The notes below the pieces were generated by a model. That model saw only the letters and a list, made by a program, of their open reading frames with translations. It did not search any database and had not been told where the DNA came from. 64,000 nt of DNA from Parasitella parasitica. Its lineage: Eukaryota; Mucoromycota; Mucoromycetes; Mucorales; Mucoraceae. This document shows, one piece after another, positions 33,020 to 46,180 of this stretch (the first letter of the stretch is position 1; every line of letters begins with the position of its first letter). The DNA is taken from assembly GCA_025201805.1 (NCBI GenBank), contig MU619290.1:58568-122567 (forward strand). The letters are read 5' to 3'. The position numbers and the translations under genes are program-made.

Positions 33020-36000
33020 TTATTCGAAATTAGAGACAGCCAAAGGAACAGGTAAAGAAGGTATACTTCCAGAGGGCATTTCATTCTCATTCAGTAAATC
33101 AAGCATTTCATAAGCAACCAATCTTGGATCTGGGAACACAATTTCAACAGCCTTGACCTTTAGCTTTGATAATTCAGCCGTTTTCAATAAACTACCATTA
33201 TCAGATATCCTGAATTTTCGAAGCTTGAACATTTCAACCAGGTTATCGGTCGTGTCCAATTCTTCTTCGTCCCTCTGTCGTTTTCTATTTTGTTTGATTT
33301 CTGCTTGGGCATACAAGAAAAATTGGCCAGCTCTTTTCGCATTATTACAAAGATCTTCGAGCGTAAATCCATACAATGCATTACGTTGAATCTTCTCAGT
33401 ATCAAGCTTTAGGCTTTCTTCATCATCATCCATTGTAGTTACTTGGGCTACACCCCATCCACCGTATGACAGTTGACCATGATTCAGCACCAACTTCTTC
33501 AAGGCATCGATCTGATTTGGGCTCAACTGCAACAAACGGAACACCAAACGTTCGCCATCAATAGCGGCATTTGCATTGGCAGTTCCGTCGCTGATCTGGA
33601 CAAAGGATTGCGCAGAGAAATTGCGAGAAGCACCTTCGCACATACCGTAACAGTCATTGTTGCGCACAATAGAGCCGCAGTCTTTACATTCCCATTTTAA
33701 CGTAAGATTGATTATTGAATTGACATAGCAATACAGTTTGAATATCTGTTTGCTGGTTTGATCTTGTCTACCAAGCACAGGATCCAAAAATGACGAGATG
33801 AGACGGGTCCTGACGAGTGCTGGATTCATAAAAATAATGCTGGATGAAGGATTTGTGTCATTTACGCTTATAAACGTTGTTGAGTCAGCCAAGAAATAGA
33901 AATCTTCTATTGTTGATGCCTTCTTTTTACCAATCAAGCTGTAAAAGGCTACTCTTGCACCTATAACCATACCAAGAGGATAATGCACATTTTGTACATC
34001 CATATAAATACTGATGGTATCTAGACTATCAGGCTGACGAAGTTGAACAAACAATTTTCGACTGGGTTTTCCTGTGCCAAATCCTTTCTGTTCAAAAAGT
34101 TTCTCGGCACGTCTGTTGCCATGGCTGTTCACTGAATACCCTTCCATAAATCGCTTGATAATGACTATACCTTGCACACAGACAATGTCTTCAGAGAAAT
34201 TAGAGGGTATCGTACGGCCGCTCAGTCCTGCTGACAAGGTTTGAACGTCTGTCAATTGAGGAACGTCGTGTACCAATGATAAAGCATTTGGCATTCTTTC
34301 TTTTCTGCTGTAAATTGGTTGTAATTGAATTGCATCCAAAATGTCGCTATTGAAGGATACTGGGTATATTGTGTGTTTATCCAGATCTAGCAAAAATGTC
34401 AAAATAGGACTACCCGCGAGGTTTTCAATCTGTGATCCTGGTTTATTTAAACCATAGATAACCCAGCATGAACCGACTTGAAAATCAAAGTGTAAGGGCA
34501 GAGTATTTTTGCGAGATGTTAGAAGCAAGTTGCACCCTTTTGGGCCTTTTGTTGAGATAAACCCTTCAGCAGCGCAGCCTAAACCTTCTATTCCGTAAAC
34601 GTTGACTTTTACTCGGCATACAAATTGAATGATACGCTTGGGTAAGGGTATATTTACAGGATCACGACCGACCACCTGCACAACTAAATACTGTTGTTGA
34701 GTTGGGATGTTCTTGATCTCTGGTGGTATTTTAAGTAATGATAACTTTTGTAGCTCTGTGCTGTGTATGTCTGTGTAATCGGGTATATTGAACGTAACAC
34801 TGTTATCGTAATCACCATGCAAAAGCAACAAATCTTTGTCTTGACATACAAAATAGGTGATATGCAAGTTTTTTCTTCGGATGAACTCTTCATTCTCATT
34901 TTCCACATACGACAAATCTTCTCTGAACATTTGCAAACGTCGAATCAGGTATATCTGGCCTGTTTTTCTGGGAACTGAGTTGGGAGCAGCTGCTAATACA
35001 AATAAAACCCGAGATTCGCTATCACTCAAGTATAATCTACCATCTCTAGACATTTGAAGCATGCCCAGTATACAATATTCGGCTGTTCGATCATATTCCG
35101 CCCTTTGGGTCAAGACATTATCCTTCCCGAACATTGTATTGCCGCCTGCCAAGTCCAAATGATAATCTTCTAAATTGTCCTGCAACTTGCGTTGGATCTT
35201 GTCGAGAGAAGGGTATGAATCGATTACCACATGAAAATTTTCTTTCCCTACTAGTAAACATTCTGTATCATGCAAAACGAAATCGTTGACTAAATTGCCA
35301 GCTTGCATTGGCCGAGTTCTTGTTGAAGCAAATACTTGATCCCTAACTGTCTTGTAAGCACGCTGAAACACGTTGAAATCCTTTGCAATGTTTGTATCCA
35401 CGAATTTTGCTGTCAAAGCCGCATATATTTCTAATTGACGCAGGAGCTGTGTGAATGTTGACTTACGGCTGATAATGTCTGTATATGTATACTCTTTAAT
35501 CTTTGAGGCCATGTCTGTATGATGTGACATGAAGAATGGATTTGTGGTCTCCGTGAAATTGTCGCAATGCTTTGGAAATTCCAATATTTCCACATGGCTT
35601 TGTATGCAAGAAGCAAGGGCCATGTATCCTTCCTCTTTTTTGTTTGCCCGCCACATATTCTGTAAGAGATAACTAGTTTCACCATCTTCGAGATTAATGA
35701 TAACAGAATGAAAATGATATAATCGTAGTCGAGTGTCGATTCGAAAAGGCATGTCTGCGGAATAACTGAAAAGATGAAACAAACTGACAATAATGGTGTT
35801 GTCAAGTTCATAAATACCAAACATGCTATCAATGACACGGGTAATACGGCCACTGTAAGTTTTGTGCCTATGTACAGTGGCTAGTGTCAGTTTATTGTTC
35901 GATGTTGCGTTGATAGATGATTGCTGGTAAACAGTTTCAAGTTGTGATAATTTGATTGCTTGACAGGTGGATCTTGAGTTAAACGATAGCATACAAACCG

Positions 36001-36676
36001 TGTTACGACGCTCACTGTTGATAATTTTGACATCGAGATTATGAAATGCAAATGCACATCCAATCTGAAAGTAGTGGTAATACTTGATCATGTTATTTCC
36101 TGAAAAAATCAAGTTGACAGCTTTTGACCTTGTATGGGTATTCGTAGTATCGTTGCCGTTGTCGTTGCGTATTATTTGCAAGAAAAACATGGCTGGTGTA
36201 TCTGGAGTTGCATACAAGGTAGAAATAGCGTATACAATACCAGCCATATTTACTTTCGATACTGAATTAAGGGGGGCTCCAGGAGTGTAATATATCATTT
36301 TGCGTCTGAAATATTGCTGAAAAATGGCGCTATCAGTGGCTAGTTGATCCAAAAAAAAGCATTCTGTAGAGTTTTCTGCTGAATATACATTTTCTAATTG
36401 AAATTCGACATAAGATGAATCCAGGCCTTCGTTTAACTTGATATAATTCCATTTTTTGATGTATACAGTTGTATCGAGAGCTTTTGGAAGCATGCGATCA
36501 ACTAAACATGCTATTGGATCTTGAGTCACCATATCCAACAATAGGATTGTTCCTCGAGGATACTCGTCATCTTCGCTCGTAACAACAGTCAATACACCCA
36601 TTAGTGTAGCTTTAACCGAATATGAAGTGGTTCCTTCTTCATAGTTTTTCAAGTCAATGACACTTACAGGCTCCAT
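33020..36676 (-). CDS. Large OB-fold protein, candidate CST subunit CTC1
   Basis: 1218 residues, single exon. Secondary-structure pattern by eye is repeated beta-rich OB-like modules with few low-complexity stretches. Near the C-terminus there is a putative zinc ribbon, CKDCGSIVRNNDCYGMC, inside a segment (LTLKWECKDCG..VQISDGTANANAAIDGE) that resembles the RPA1/CTC1 C-terminal OB fold, where a zinc ribbon precedes the line 'SDGTA'. Total length equals that expected for CTC1-type proteins (about 1200). CTC1 with STN1 and TEN1 binds single-stranded telomeric DNA and recruits DNA polymerase alpha. An RPA-related repair protein is the alternative. Assignment rests on architecture, not on a recognised CTC1 motif. 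Convergent with the DUF2015-like gene (245 bp apart). Confidence 0.5.
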   Translation of the reverse strand: MEPVSVIDLKNYEEGTTSYSVKATLMGVLTVVTSEDDEYPRGTILLLDMVTQDPIACLVDRMLPKALDTTVYIKKWNYIKLNEGLDSSYVEFQLENVYSAENSTECFFLDQLATDSAIFQQYFRRKMIYYTPGAPLNSVSKVNMAGIVYAISTLYATPDTPAMFFLQIIRNDNGNDTTNTHTRSKAVNLIFSGNNMIKYYHYFQIGCAFAFHNLDVKIINSERRNTVCMLSFNSRSTCQAIKLSQLETVYQQSSINATSNNKLTLATVHRHKTYSGRITRVIDSMFGIYELDNTIIVSLFHLFSYSADMPFRIDTRLRLYHFHSVIINLEDGETSYLLQNMWRANKKEEGYMALASCIQSHVEILEFPKHCDNFTETTNPFFMSHHTDMASKIKEYTYTDIISRKSTFTQLLRQLEIYAALTAKFVDTNIAKDFNVFQRAYKTVRDQVFASTRTRPMQAGNLVNDFVLHDTECLLVGKENFHVVIDSYPSLDKIQRKLQDNLEDYHLDLAGGNTMFGKDNVLTQRAEYDRTAEYCILGMLQMSRDGRLYLSDSESRVLFVLAAAPNSVPRKTGQIYLIRRLQMFREDLSYVENENEEFIRRKNLHITYFVCQDKDLLLLHGDYDNSVTFNIPDYTDIHSTELQKLSLLKIPPEIKNIPTQQQYLVVQVVGRDPVNIPLPKRIIQFVCRVKVNVYGIEGLGCAAEGFISTKGPKGCNLLLTSRKNTLPLHFDFQVGSCWVIYGLNKPGSQIENLAGSPILTFLLDLDKHTIYPVSFNSDILDAIQLQPIYSRKERMPNALSLVHDVPQLTDVQTLSAGLSGRTIPSNFSEDIVCVQGIVIIKRFMEGYSVNSHGNRRAEKLFEQKGFGTGKPSRKLFVQLRQPDSLDTISIYMDVQNVHYPLGMVIGARVAFYSLIGKKKASTIEDFYFLADSTTFISVNDTNPSSSIIFMNPALVRTRLISSFLDPVLGRQDQTSKQIFKLYCYVNSIINLTLKWECKDCGSIVRNNDCYGMCEGASRNFSAQSFVQISDGTANANAAIDGERLVFRLLQLSPNQIDALKKLVLNHGQLSYGGWGVAQVTTMDDDEESLKLDTEKIQRNALYGFTLEDLCNNAKRAGQFFLYAQAEIKQNRKRQRDEEELDTTDNLVEMFKLRKFRISDNGSLLKTAELSKLKVKAVEIVFPDPRLVAYEMLDLLNENEMPSGSIPSLPVPLAVSNFE

Positions 36677-38453
36677 AATAGAGTTGCTTTACAAAGGCTA
36701 GTTTGTTAAATAAGGAACAAGCTAAAATTTTGGCGTTATTTTTTGCTGTTTCAATGAAAGCTTCAAACTATACAATTACCAGAATGAACGGTTCGAATAC
36801 CGTATAATTGTCAATTTACAAAAGTAAAAAAGAAAGAGACACCTCTTCAGCTAATTCCAGACTCACAAAAAGTAGTCAAAAATACATTGCTGTGCTATGT
36901 GGAACCAACTCGCAAATTAACGGCAGAGCATTGAACATAGACCACTTTCCACCTTTTTTATCATATGTATGCCATCAAAATCCCATGCCATGTAGTGTAA
37001 ATATTACAATTTTTAGATCAATTAGTTACATTGATTAAGGTTTCAAGCACACTATGTCTAGGATCATTTAGGAAGAAAAATTCTAGCTATTTATATATTG
37101 TAAAATGGCGAAAAGAAAATCGAGCTCCAAACAGAATTGAAAACCTCTGCAAAGAACTATTACAGAAATAAACGGCGCAGAATGTACGACCCTTGCAATT
37201 TATATAATAAGGGATAAATATCGTTGCTGCAATTTCACATACAAAATGCTAATAACCCTAATGCCGTTTCTTCAAAATAACGGGGTAGTAATACTATTGT
37301 CATCACAGAAAAACACAATTTTCGTATAAAAAATCTTAGTTGGTATCAATAAACTTTAACAATTCACACTTTAAAACCTTAGCATGTGTCATAAAACAAT
37401 ACTTATTCTACACTTACTGAAGTGTACTGTTCTACTCCCGATTATTATTAATAGGTTCAACTCTTACCAGATATTGGAACAGCAATGAAAATATCTGCCT
37501 AATTATAGTTCTTCTTATTCTGACATTAACTATTGCTACAATTAAAAGTCTGACTAGTTTTACTATCACAATTGATCCGCTACTTCTGATCAACATCTAG
37601 CAATTCATCACCATAAACTTAGCTCCATACATTGCTATCAATTACTACTTGTCCAGTAATATCGATGTATATTATACAATAAGTAATGGCACAGGTAGCA
37701 ATGTCAGCAATTATAATATGCCAACTTAACATTAACATAGTACATCAATCAACCTGATGTAGCAATTTTAAAACCGGATGTCAATATAATATAAACTCAT
37801 ACTGAAAAGTAAAACATCATCATAAAATAATACGACAGGACATTTGAGATAGATACAATCTACCCTATTTCCCGGATCTCATCACTTAAAACCTTTATCC
37901 TCACATCGCTTCCCTCAGTTCATAGAAAGTATATAAACCCTCTATTTTTGAATGGAATGAACGGATTTTTACCTGATTAATTTCTATTGAACTTTTCTGG
38001 TAAATCAAACAGTATAGTGATATGCTAACTTGTCATTTTTCTTCCTTGTCAAATTTCGATAAGCAGGCGATTATATACATCATCAAATGCGAAGCATAAC
38101 GAATTCATGCCATTTGAGCTGAACATAACAATAATGTCATGTAAACAAAACACATTATGAGATGTATTATCTTAACGATAAATTTCGTTTCAAAGAAAAT
38201 AGTTCTGATGAAAGTATGTCTTCCCCTTACCCAATAGACATTTAGAACGAGAATAAACAACAACAAAAATATAAAGTACGGCAATCCGTCAATAAGCGAG
38301 TTTCCAATTATTCTAGATAAACGTGTCTTTCAAATATTAACAAAAGCATGATGATAGCCATTTATATACGGCTAATAATTTAAATGCCAATTAGCACGAT
38401 TTGCGTCTCAAAACCTAAACTAGATCAAGTCCAGACTGCTTATTCTAGCATAT
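36677..38453. other. Intergenic region carrying an LTR-like repeat
   Basis: About 1.8 kb of AT-rich sequence between the OB-fold gene's promoter (36677 onward) and the 3' end of the Gag gene. The only structured part I see is the LTR-like segment at 37849-38010. A small open frame at 36808-37038 has no protein character. Confidence 0.4.
37849..38010 (+). repeat. LTR-like segment, copy B
   Basis: Diverged copy of 15122-15270, with the same order of blocks, including AGTATATAAACCCTCT. It lies about 440 bp from the stop of the Gag gene but points the opposite way (its TATA reads on the plus strand, Gag on the minus), so it is not an obvious LTR of that gene. No matching segment was found upstream of the Gag start. 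Confidence 0.45.
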
Positions 38454-40418
38454 TCACTTGGTGCGTATTTCCCGCCTTGTCACTGTAGCCTGTGTATTCT
38501 GTTGCAGTTTACCAAGATGAGCAAAGATGTTGATCAACTTCTCCGTATCTTCATCTTCAGGGACCTCGACTAATCGTTGAGAATTGTTTCGTTCATCAGA
38601 CTTTCCGTTTGAGCAATCTCTTGACAGATGGCCACGCCTTCCACACTTGTAACATGTTCTTGACTCACGTTTCTGGAAGTCAAATCTTGAAGACCCACCG
38701 TTAGAGCCATAACCAGAACCACCCCTAGAACCGGAGCCAGAACCGCCACGAGAACCAGAGCCACCACCATGTCTATGCTTGCCTTTGAAGCTACAAGTGT
38801 GCCGAAAGTTCTGTTGTTCTGTTTTTGATGAAGCACTGCTGCCACTTGAGCTAGCGCCGTAATTGATCGATGGAATAGCAGGAATTGTCGCATTTTGACT
38901 AAGACGTTGTAAATTTTCTTCGACTTCCGTTGTAATGTTAATGGCCTCTATCAAGGTTTTAGGTTCTCGATAGATAACTGCACAGAGTAATTTACTATTA
39001 ATGCGTTCCTTAAAGTATTCAATTTGCACACCAGGGCAATAGATTTGCACTCTATCTAATAAATCTGAGATCAATGGACCGAATTGCTTCATCGACATTT
39101 GACCTTGACGCAGCTTCTTCAATTCAGCTAATGCCACCAACGCAGGATCACCACCACCAAATTTTAGTAAAAATGCCTTCTTCACCTCAGGCCAACCGGT
39201 TTTATCAATATTCAAGTACCAGTTCAATGCATTATCTGTCAGGACTACAGATAATTCCGCCATCTTATCATCATCGTCGAAATTAATAAATTCGCAAAGG
39301 TGTTCATAATGCTTCATCCATTGTTGAGCTTCTGAGGCTGTTCCATGACTAAACCTTGGAAGTTTAACGCGTTTTCTTCTTTCTACATAATCGATCTTCT
39401 TTTCTGGAAACTTGACATCACTTAAAACTGTCGTAAATTTGTCGCCTCCCTTCTTTACAGGAATAATCTCGCCTTTGGACCCGATACTTAGCTTATATAT
39501 AATAGCTTCTAATTTCTTGATGTGAGCAGCAGCAGTATCAGCAGCAGCTTGATCAATCGTTCCGTCAGGTAAAGCCGTTTTCTTGGGTAACCTGTAAGTG
39601 TCTCGATACATCAAAGCAAAATCTAGGGGTAACTCGAGATCTTTGCAAACGTCTTGATTTGGCCATTGACATTCTTGAACAACTTGCAACAAAGATTCGG
39701 CAGGGATCATGTGCAGTGCATTAAGCAGCGTACCACGTATCTGTATACGGGTGATCTCGATATTCCCATCAAAACCAATAATTCGCTCTTTCATTTCTTC
39801 GATTTTCGCAGCGTGATGACTAAGCATTAACGTTATATTTTGTCGTTCCATAGGAGAAAAGTGTAGGACCGAGTGTTCGACAGCAATATAGGACCTTTCA
39901 GCAGCAATAATCTCCTCCAGCATGGCTTGACGCCCACCATGCATATAAGCATACAAGTCATTATATTCTTGGATTAATAATTTGTACAACATCAATTGTT
40001 CTTCAACGACAAAAGAAACATCGGATACCGAACCGTCTCCATGTTGACTTAAGCTTTGATGATGTTCATCCGGGTTGTTCATCACAAATTCGGCAAATCT
40101 TGCAGGGGCAGGGACCCAATCATCAGCGCCAGAACCGCCAGGTATTGCATTACCATAATTCATCACTTTAGGTATGCTCGTATGTGAGGTCTTCAAATAT
40201 CTCGACGTAGTAGTACCAGCCACGGACGCATGAATGTTTGGACCACCGGAACCAAAAGGCCCTGAAGTCGATGTTGATTGAGTCGAACCAATAGCAGATG
40301 GACGATGAGAATTTGATGTAGACGAACAATGTGAGCCACTTTCTCCCTCCCCTCCTTCAGCAGAGGAACGGTAAGATTTAGTTGAACCAGGTTGATTTGC
40401 CATGCTAGACTTCTCCAT
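38454..40418 (-). CDS. Gag-like protein with CCHC zinc knuckle (retrotransposon-derived)
   Basis: 654 residues, intronless. N-terminal 110 residues are Ser/Gly-rich. A central retrotransposon Gag domain (about 355-505) includes SEAQQWMKHYEHLCEF, ALNWYLNIDKTGWPEVKKAF and ALAELKKLRQGQMSMKQF. A Gly/Ser-rich stretch is followed by a zinc knuckle CYKCGRRGHLSRDC near residue 605. The frame is uninterrupted, yet there is no protease, reverse transcriptase or integrase on either side within the available 1.5 kb of non-genic flank. It is therefore either a solitary Gag copy of a Ty3/gypsy element or a domesticated Gag. The intact frame argues for recent insertion or selection. Start at the first ATG (40418). 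Confidence 0.85.
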   Translation of the reverse strand: MEKSSMANQPGSTKSYRSSAEGGEGESGSHCSSTSNSHRPSAIGSTQSTSTSGPFGSGGPNIHASVAGTTTSRYLKTSHTSIPKVMNYGNAIPGGSGADDWVPAPARFAEFVMNNPDEHHQSLSQHGDGSVSDVSFVVEEQLMLYKLLIQEYNDLYAYMHGGRQAMLEEIIAAERSYIAVEHSVLHFSPMERQNITLMLSHHAAKIEEMKERIIGFDGNIEITRIQIRGTLLNALHMIPAESLLQVVQECQWPNQDVCKDLELPLDFALMYRDTYRLPKKTALPDGTIDQAAADTAAAHIKKLEAIIYKLSIGSKGEIIPVKKGGDKFTTVLSDVKFPEKKIDYVERRKRVKLPRFSHGTASEAQQWMKHYEHLCEFINFDDDDKMAELSVVLTDNALNWYLNIDKTGWPEVKKAFLLKFGGGDPALVALAELKKLRQGQMSMKQFGPLISDLLDRVQIYCPGVQIEYFKERINSKLLCAVIYREPKTLIEAINITTEVEENLQRLSQNATIPAIPSINYGASSSGSSASSKTEQQNFRHTCSFKGKHRHGGGSGSRGGSGSGSRGGSGYGSNGGSSRFDFQKRESRTCYKCGRRGHLSRDCSNGKSDERNNSQRLVEVPEDEDTEKLINIFAHLGKLQQNTQATVTRREIRTK

Positions 40419-40983
40419 CAGTGTAATATTTGTGGTTTACGAACAATATAAGAATAACTCAGATAAAAGATCGATTAATTGTTATTAGACAAGAACAATT
40501 ATACAACAATAGTTTTATTCACAAAAAATAGAAAGGTATTTATTCTATGTCCACTTTGCTGCGACAGTTGCTATTTCTAATGATATTAATAATGATATTT
40601 ATAATACATCGCAGCAAGTGAATATGCTAAATTGCACTAGCACAATCCAACCAGTAATAAGCAGCCTGGACCTGATTCTTATTACACCCAGATGTTCTGG
40701 GAAGTGACATCAAAAATCAAACATTTTTTATGAACTGTATATTCATCGCTTCTTTTGTCATAATAATGATTTTTTATGGCTGCATATCCAGACATATCTG
40801 AATAAATTTCATTTATTATAAGCAATTAAAATCTGAACTTGATTAACTAAAAAGTGTTCTCGAAACCCGTTATTTTTCCTGTACTTGTTTATGCACTATT
40901 TTTTCGAATATTTTTCTTTTTGAGGGATATAAAGCAGCCTTATAGTTTGGGTAACAACTTAATGCCATGTTAAAATCTATTCA
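40419..40983. other. Intergenic region between the Gag and GT15 genes
   Basis: About 565 bp. It contains a short hairpin-capable segment CCCAGATGTTCTGGG near 40687-40701. No LTR matching 37849-38010 was found here. No coding region seen. Confidence 0.4.
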
Positions 40984-42262
40984 TCATGTATTAGATTTGT
41001 AATGTGTAAGTATAGAAAGGGCTGGCCCATAATATTTACCAAAGTTATTGTTGGGATCACAAGAACATTTTGTTCGGAATACATCGCCTACAGGACAATG
41101 CATATAAGACGTATGTCGGTAGCCAATGTCATTAAAGAAATGAAACTCTCTTTTTTTCAATAATAACGCAGCAGCAATTGAATGAACTGGAGCATCCCCC
41201 CACCTATATATTTTTGGTTAATTGACTGATATCGAGTAATTATCATGCAAACCTTTCATAATAAAATCCACCAGATTTATCCAGATAATCAAACAACTTT
41301 AAATATGCTTCCGATCGCCATAGAGAGAGATCACCAACCTCAAAATTAGACCAGAAATGGCAGGTGTTATATGATTGACCTCCATCATTAGTGACAAAAT
41401 CAATCAAAGACTCATTTCGGGATGGTAATTGTTTGGCAATGTCAGGATATTCGTTTAAAAAGTCCATTATTGTTTTCCACAAAGAAGGTACAGTTTCTAT
41501 ATGCTCTTTATATGCAATAGTAAAGCCTGGAAATGTAGTTTTTGTTAGCAAATGAAGTTGCACCACCAACAAAAACCATTACCATATTTCTTTTTGTTGT
41601 CTTTCATAAATCTAAAAATGTCATAATCTATTTGGCAGTAATAGTCAACATATGGTTCCAATCTCCAATAATAATCAAATTCGTCTAGCAGTGGATGTCG
41701 AAAGAAGAACCCGCTTTGGAATCTAATTGATTTATACGAGTGTTAGAAAAATGGTTTGATATGCACTGGATTGTATTTAAAAAAGGAACCTGCACATGTG
41801 TCGGTACGATTCGCTTAATGCATACGGTATGCCTAATTCCGCCATAGATTTTCGACAGGTTGCGGCATAATCTTGGTCGATAAAATCAGGGTATCCCCAC
41901 ATTGTGGAGTTTAACAAACCAAACAAGACTTGGGCATTTGTCAAACTAGCAACTGTGGATTTGAAATCGTCTGCGAAGGGTTCATCGTTCAGAAATACGT
42001 AAGGATAATCAAACTTTGAATTAAATGTTTTTTCAATCTGTGACATTGTGGTTGTAATTCCATCTAATTCACTATTACGAATGAGGATAACATAGCAGCC
42101 TTTCACTGTATGAGCATGTCGGTGCAGCGATAATGTAGCTGTCTTGCCTTGGATTGATCTGAGCTCTAGCTTGAACAAAGCTACTACAAGTAGAAGCGAC
42201 AGTAATACACATGTTGTTGAAATGATGGATAGTTTTTGTTTTTTAATTGTTGACAGCATCAT
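40984..42262 (-). CDS. GT15 alpha-1,2-mannosyltransferase (Kre2/Mnt1/Ktr family)
   Basis: Golgi type II enzyme that adds alpha-1,2-mannose to O- and N-linked glycans of cell-wall proteins. Exons 42262-41790, 41722-41583, 41526-41253, 41203-40984 give 368 residues. A membrane anchor spans residues about 11-31 ([20 protein letters not shown]). Family signatures follow: [103 protein letters not shown], and the terminal [28 protein letters not shown]. The phrases that cross introns confirm the splicing. The stop falls right after YKSNT. Confidence 0.95.
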
Positions 42263-42751
42263 AGTGATACATTTATAAGAAGAAATGATTGAGGAAGCCG
42301 AAAATGTTGCAAGTCAAAGTCATTCTTTGGTTTCATAATTCCGTATTGTATATTACTACCTTATTTAGCACTTATATCCAATTATGCGGTTATCTTGAAC
42401 TGAAAAAAGGACTCGAGCTGCATATGCCTTTTATATCATACATGTTGGATGCCTGTTAAGTTAGCTGTTGATTGGTAAGTTGATAGATTAGCCATGAAAT
42501 CAAATTTCTATAGTTTTTCATTATCGAAATGAAATTTTGTTCCGTTTGGATAATAAGGGGTTTATTATCTAAGTTTACAACTAGAGAGAGACACGTTTGT
42601 TGATAAATATCACTATACATCAGTTGAATTATGGGACCGCGTACAAAAAATTTTTAACCGCATTGTGCTTTGGTGTGCAATTGCCATATTCAAACATTTT
42701 TTATATTCCTTTTTATTTTTGATTAATATATTCTTGCAGTAGATTAACGAA
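42263..42751. promoter_or_regulatory. Divergent promoter region of GT15 and PAP1 genes
   Basis: A 489 bp spacer between the start codons of the mannosyltransferase (-) and poly(A) polymerase (+) genes. It is AT-rich with several A/T tracts; no clear conserved box. Inferred only from orientation. Confidence 0.4.
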
Positions 42752-44833
<2,082 letters not shown>

Positions 44834-44981
44834 CAGATCAGCCAACACCTAAAAAAAGAAAAAGAAATATATATAGGGGAGCAGGCATCCTTCTTTCCGT
44901 GTTCTATAAATTCATACATTATATTTTCGCTGCACTTTTTAACGCTTTTAGAGCAGCTCATACTTTTAAAATCTACAAATA

Positions 44982-45056
<75 letters not shown>

Positions 45057-46180
45057 TACTACTTTTCATTCATAAGAATATGCACCTTAATTAAATATTT
45101 GAAAATTTATTTGCGAGGAGCTAATCATGAAAATGTAATACAAACGCTTTGCAATTCATTGATTAAAGAAATCGGCCTATAAAAGTGTTGTCTTCTTTTA
45201 TCGCTGCTTGACCCAACCACTTTTTGTATTTGTCTCTATCTATAAGTACGGCAGCTGTCGTTTGCCATAAATATCTTCATGTGCCTGTGGTTAAGGAGAA
45301 GTCTGCAGCAAAAGAGTACTTTGGCGGAGATTGAATCTTGAACGTTTTGGTTTTTCTCAGGAACCCAAAAATTGACGTCTAATTTTTGTTTTTCGACAAT
45401 ATCAATATAAAAAGGACCTCCAATCGAAAGGTAGTTCTAATCTGATTTGTTTAATTTTGAAGTATCTACTAGATGAAAAAAAAATTGTGTAAATTGACCT
45501 ATTTTTTATAAAGATATTTTGAAAAAACTGGAAATCGGTTTATCTGTAAAAAGTCAAATATTTGCATAATGACTACCCAATTAAGCAATTTAGAAGTGTA
45601 ACAGACCTCAAACTGCTCATTTTCCAATATGAAATAGCATATGAAAAAATGTCGATTTTGGCGTCAAAAATCTGATCAAATGATTTCTATGAATTTCGCC
45701 TTACCCTTACTCATGAAAGAATCAAGAAAATGGTTGATTTTGCATCGAAAAAAAAAGTTGCCCAAAAATAGCCGCAAATGCTTTCCTTGACGCTATGGTG
45801 GACATGGAATGCCATATTGCAAGTTAATTGAGCTTTTTTTAGGCGGCATTGACAAGATAAACGCTTCTCCTCGTCTAAATGAACCACATGAATTGACAAA
45901 AGAATAAATGTATCTCCTGGTTTTCTCCGAGAGGGAACAGACATTATAGTAAAACTATTTCAGTATGCAGTGTTTGTCAATTTGGATTATTTATAGTTGT
46001 ACAAGACATGCCTTTTCACATTAAACTTGAGTACAACCAGCTACAAAATCAGAGTTATTAGAGATTGATTGATTCCCAGTTTTTTAAATTGCCCTTTAGG
46101 ATTTTTTCCTCTCTTTGTTTTCTTTCTTCTTTCTTCTTTACTTTGTTTTTCTCTTTCTTGCAAGTTTTCGTAGCACCCTA
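44834..46180. other. Intergenic region with long poly-T tract
   Basis: About 1.35 kb between PAP1 and the ankyrin/anillin-like gene. It contains the poly-T tract (44983-45053). A minus-strand frame at 45711-45944 has Cys/His-rich composition (SCQCRLKKAQLTC) but no recognisable domain or neighbours. The final 80 bp (CT-rich with repeated CTTTCTTC) are the leader of the next gene. Confidence 0.4.
44983..45053 (+). repeat. 71-nt poly-T tract
   Basis: An almost pure T run with one C at about 45019, downstream of PAP1. On the minus strand this is a long A tract; it could be a retrotransposed poly(A) remnant, a nucleosome-excluding element or a region of assembly uncertainty. Confidence 0.85.

Noticed and set aside
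38454..40418. Complete Ty3/gypsy retrotransposon
   Set aside because: No reverse transcriptase, integrase or paired LTRs were found on either side of the Gag gene.
45711..45944. Cys/His-containing minus-strand frame
   Set aside because: Looks faintly zinc-finger-like but spacing is irregular, and the surroundings resemble AT-rich repeat sequence.
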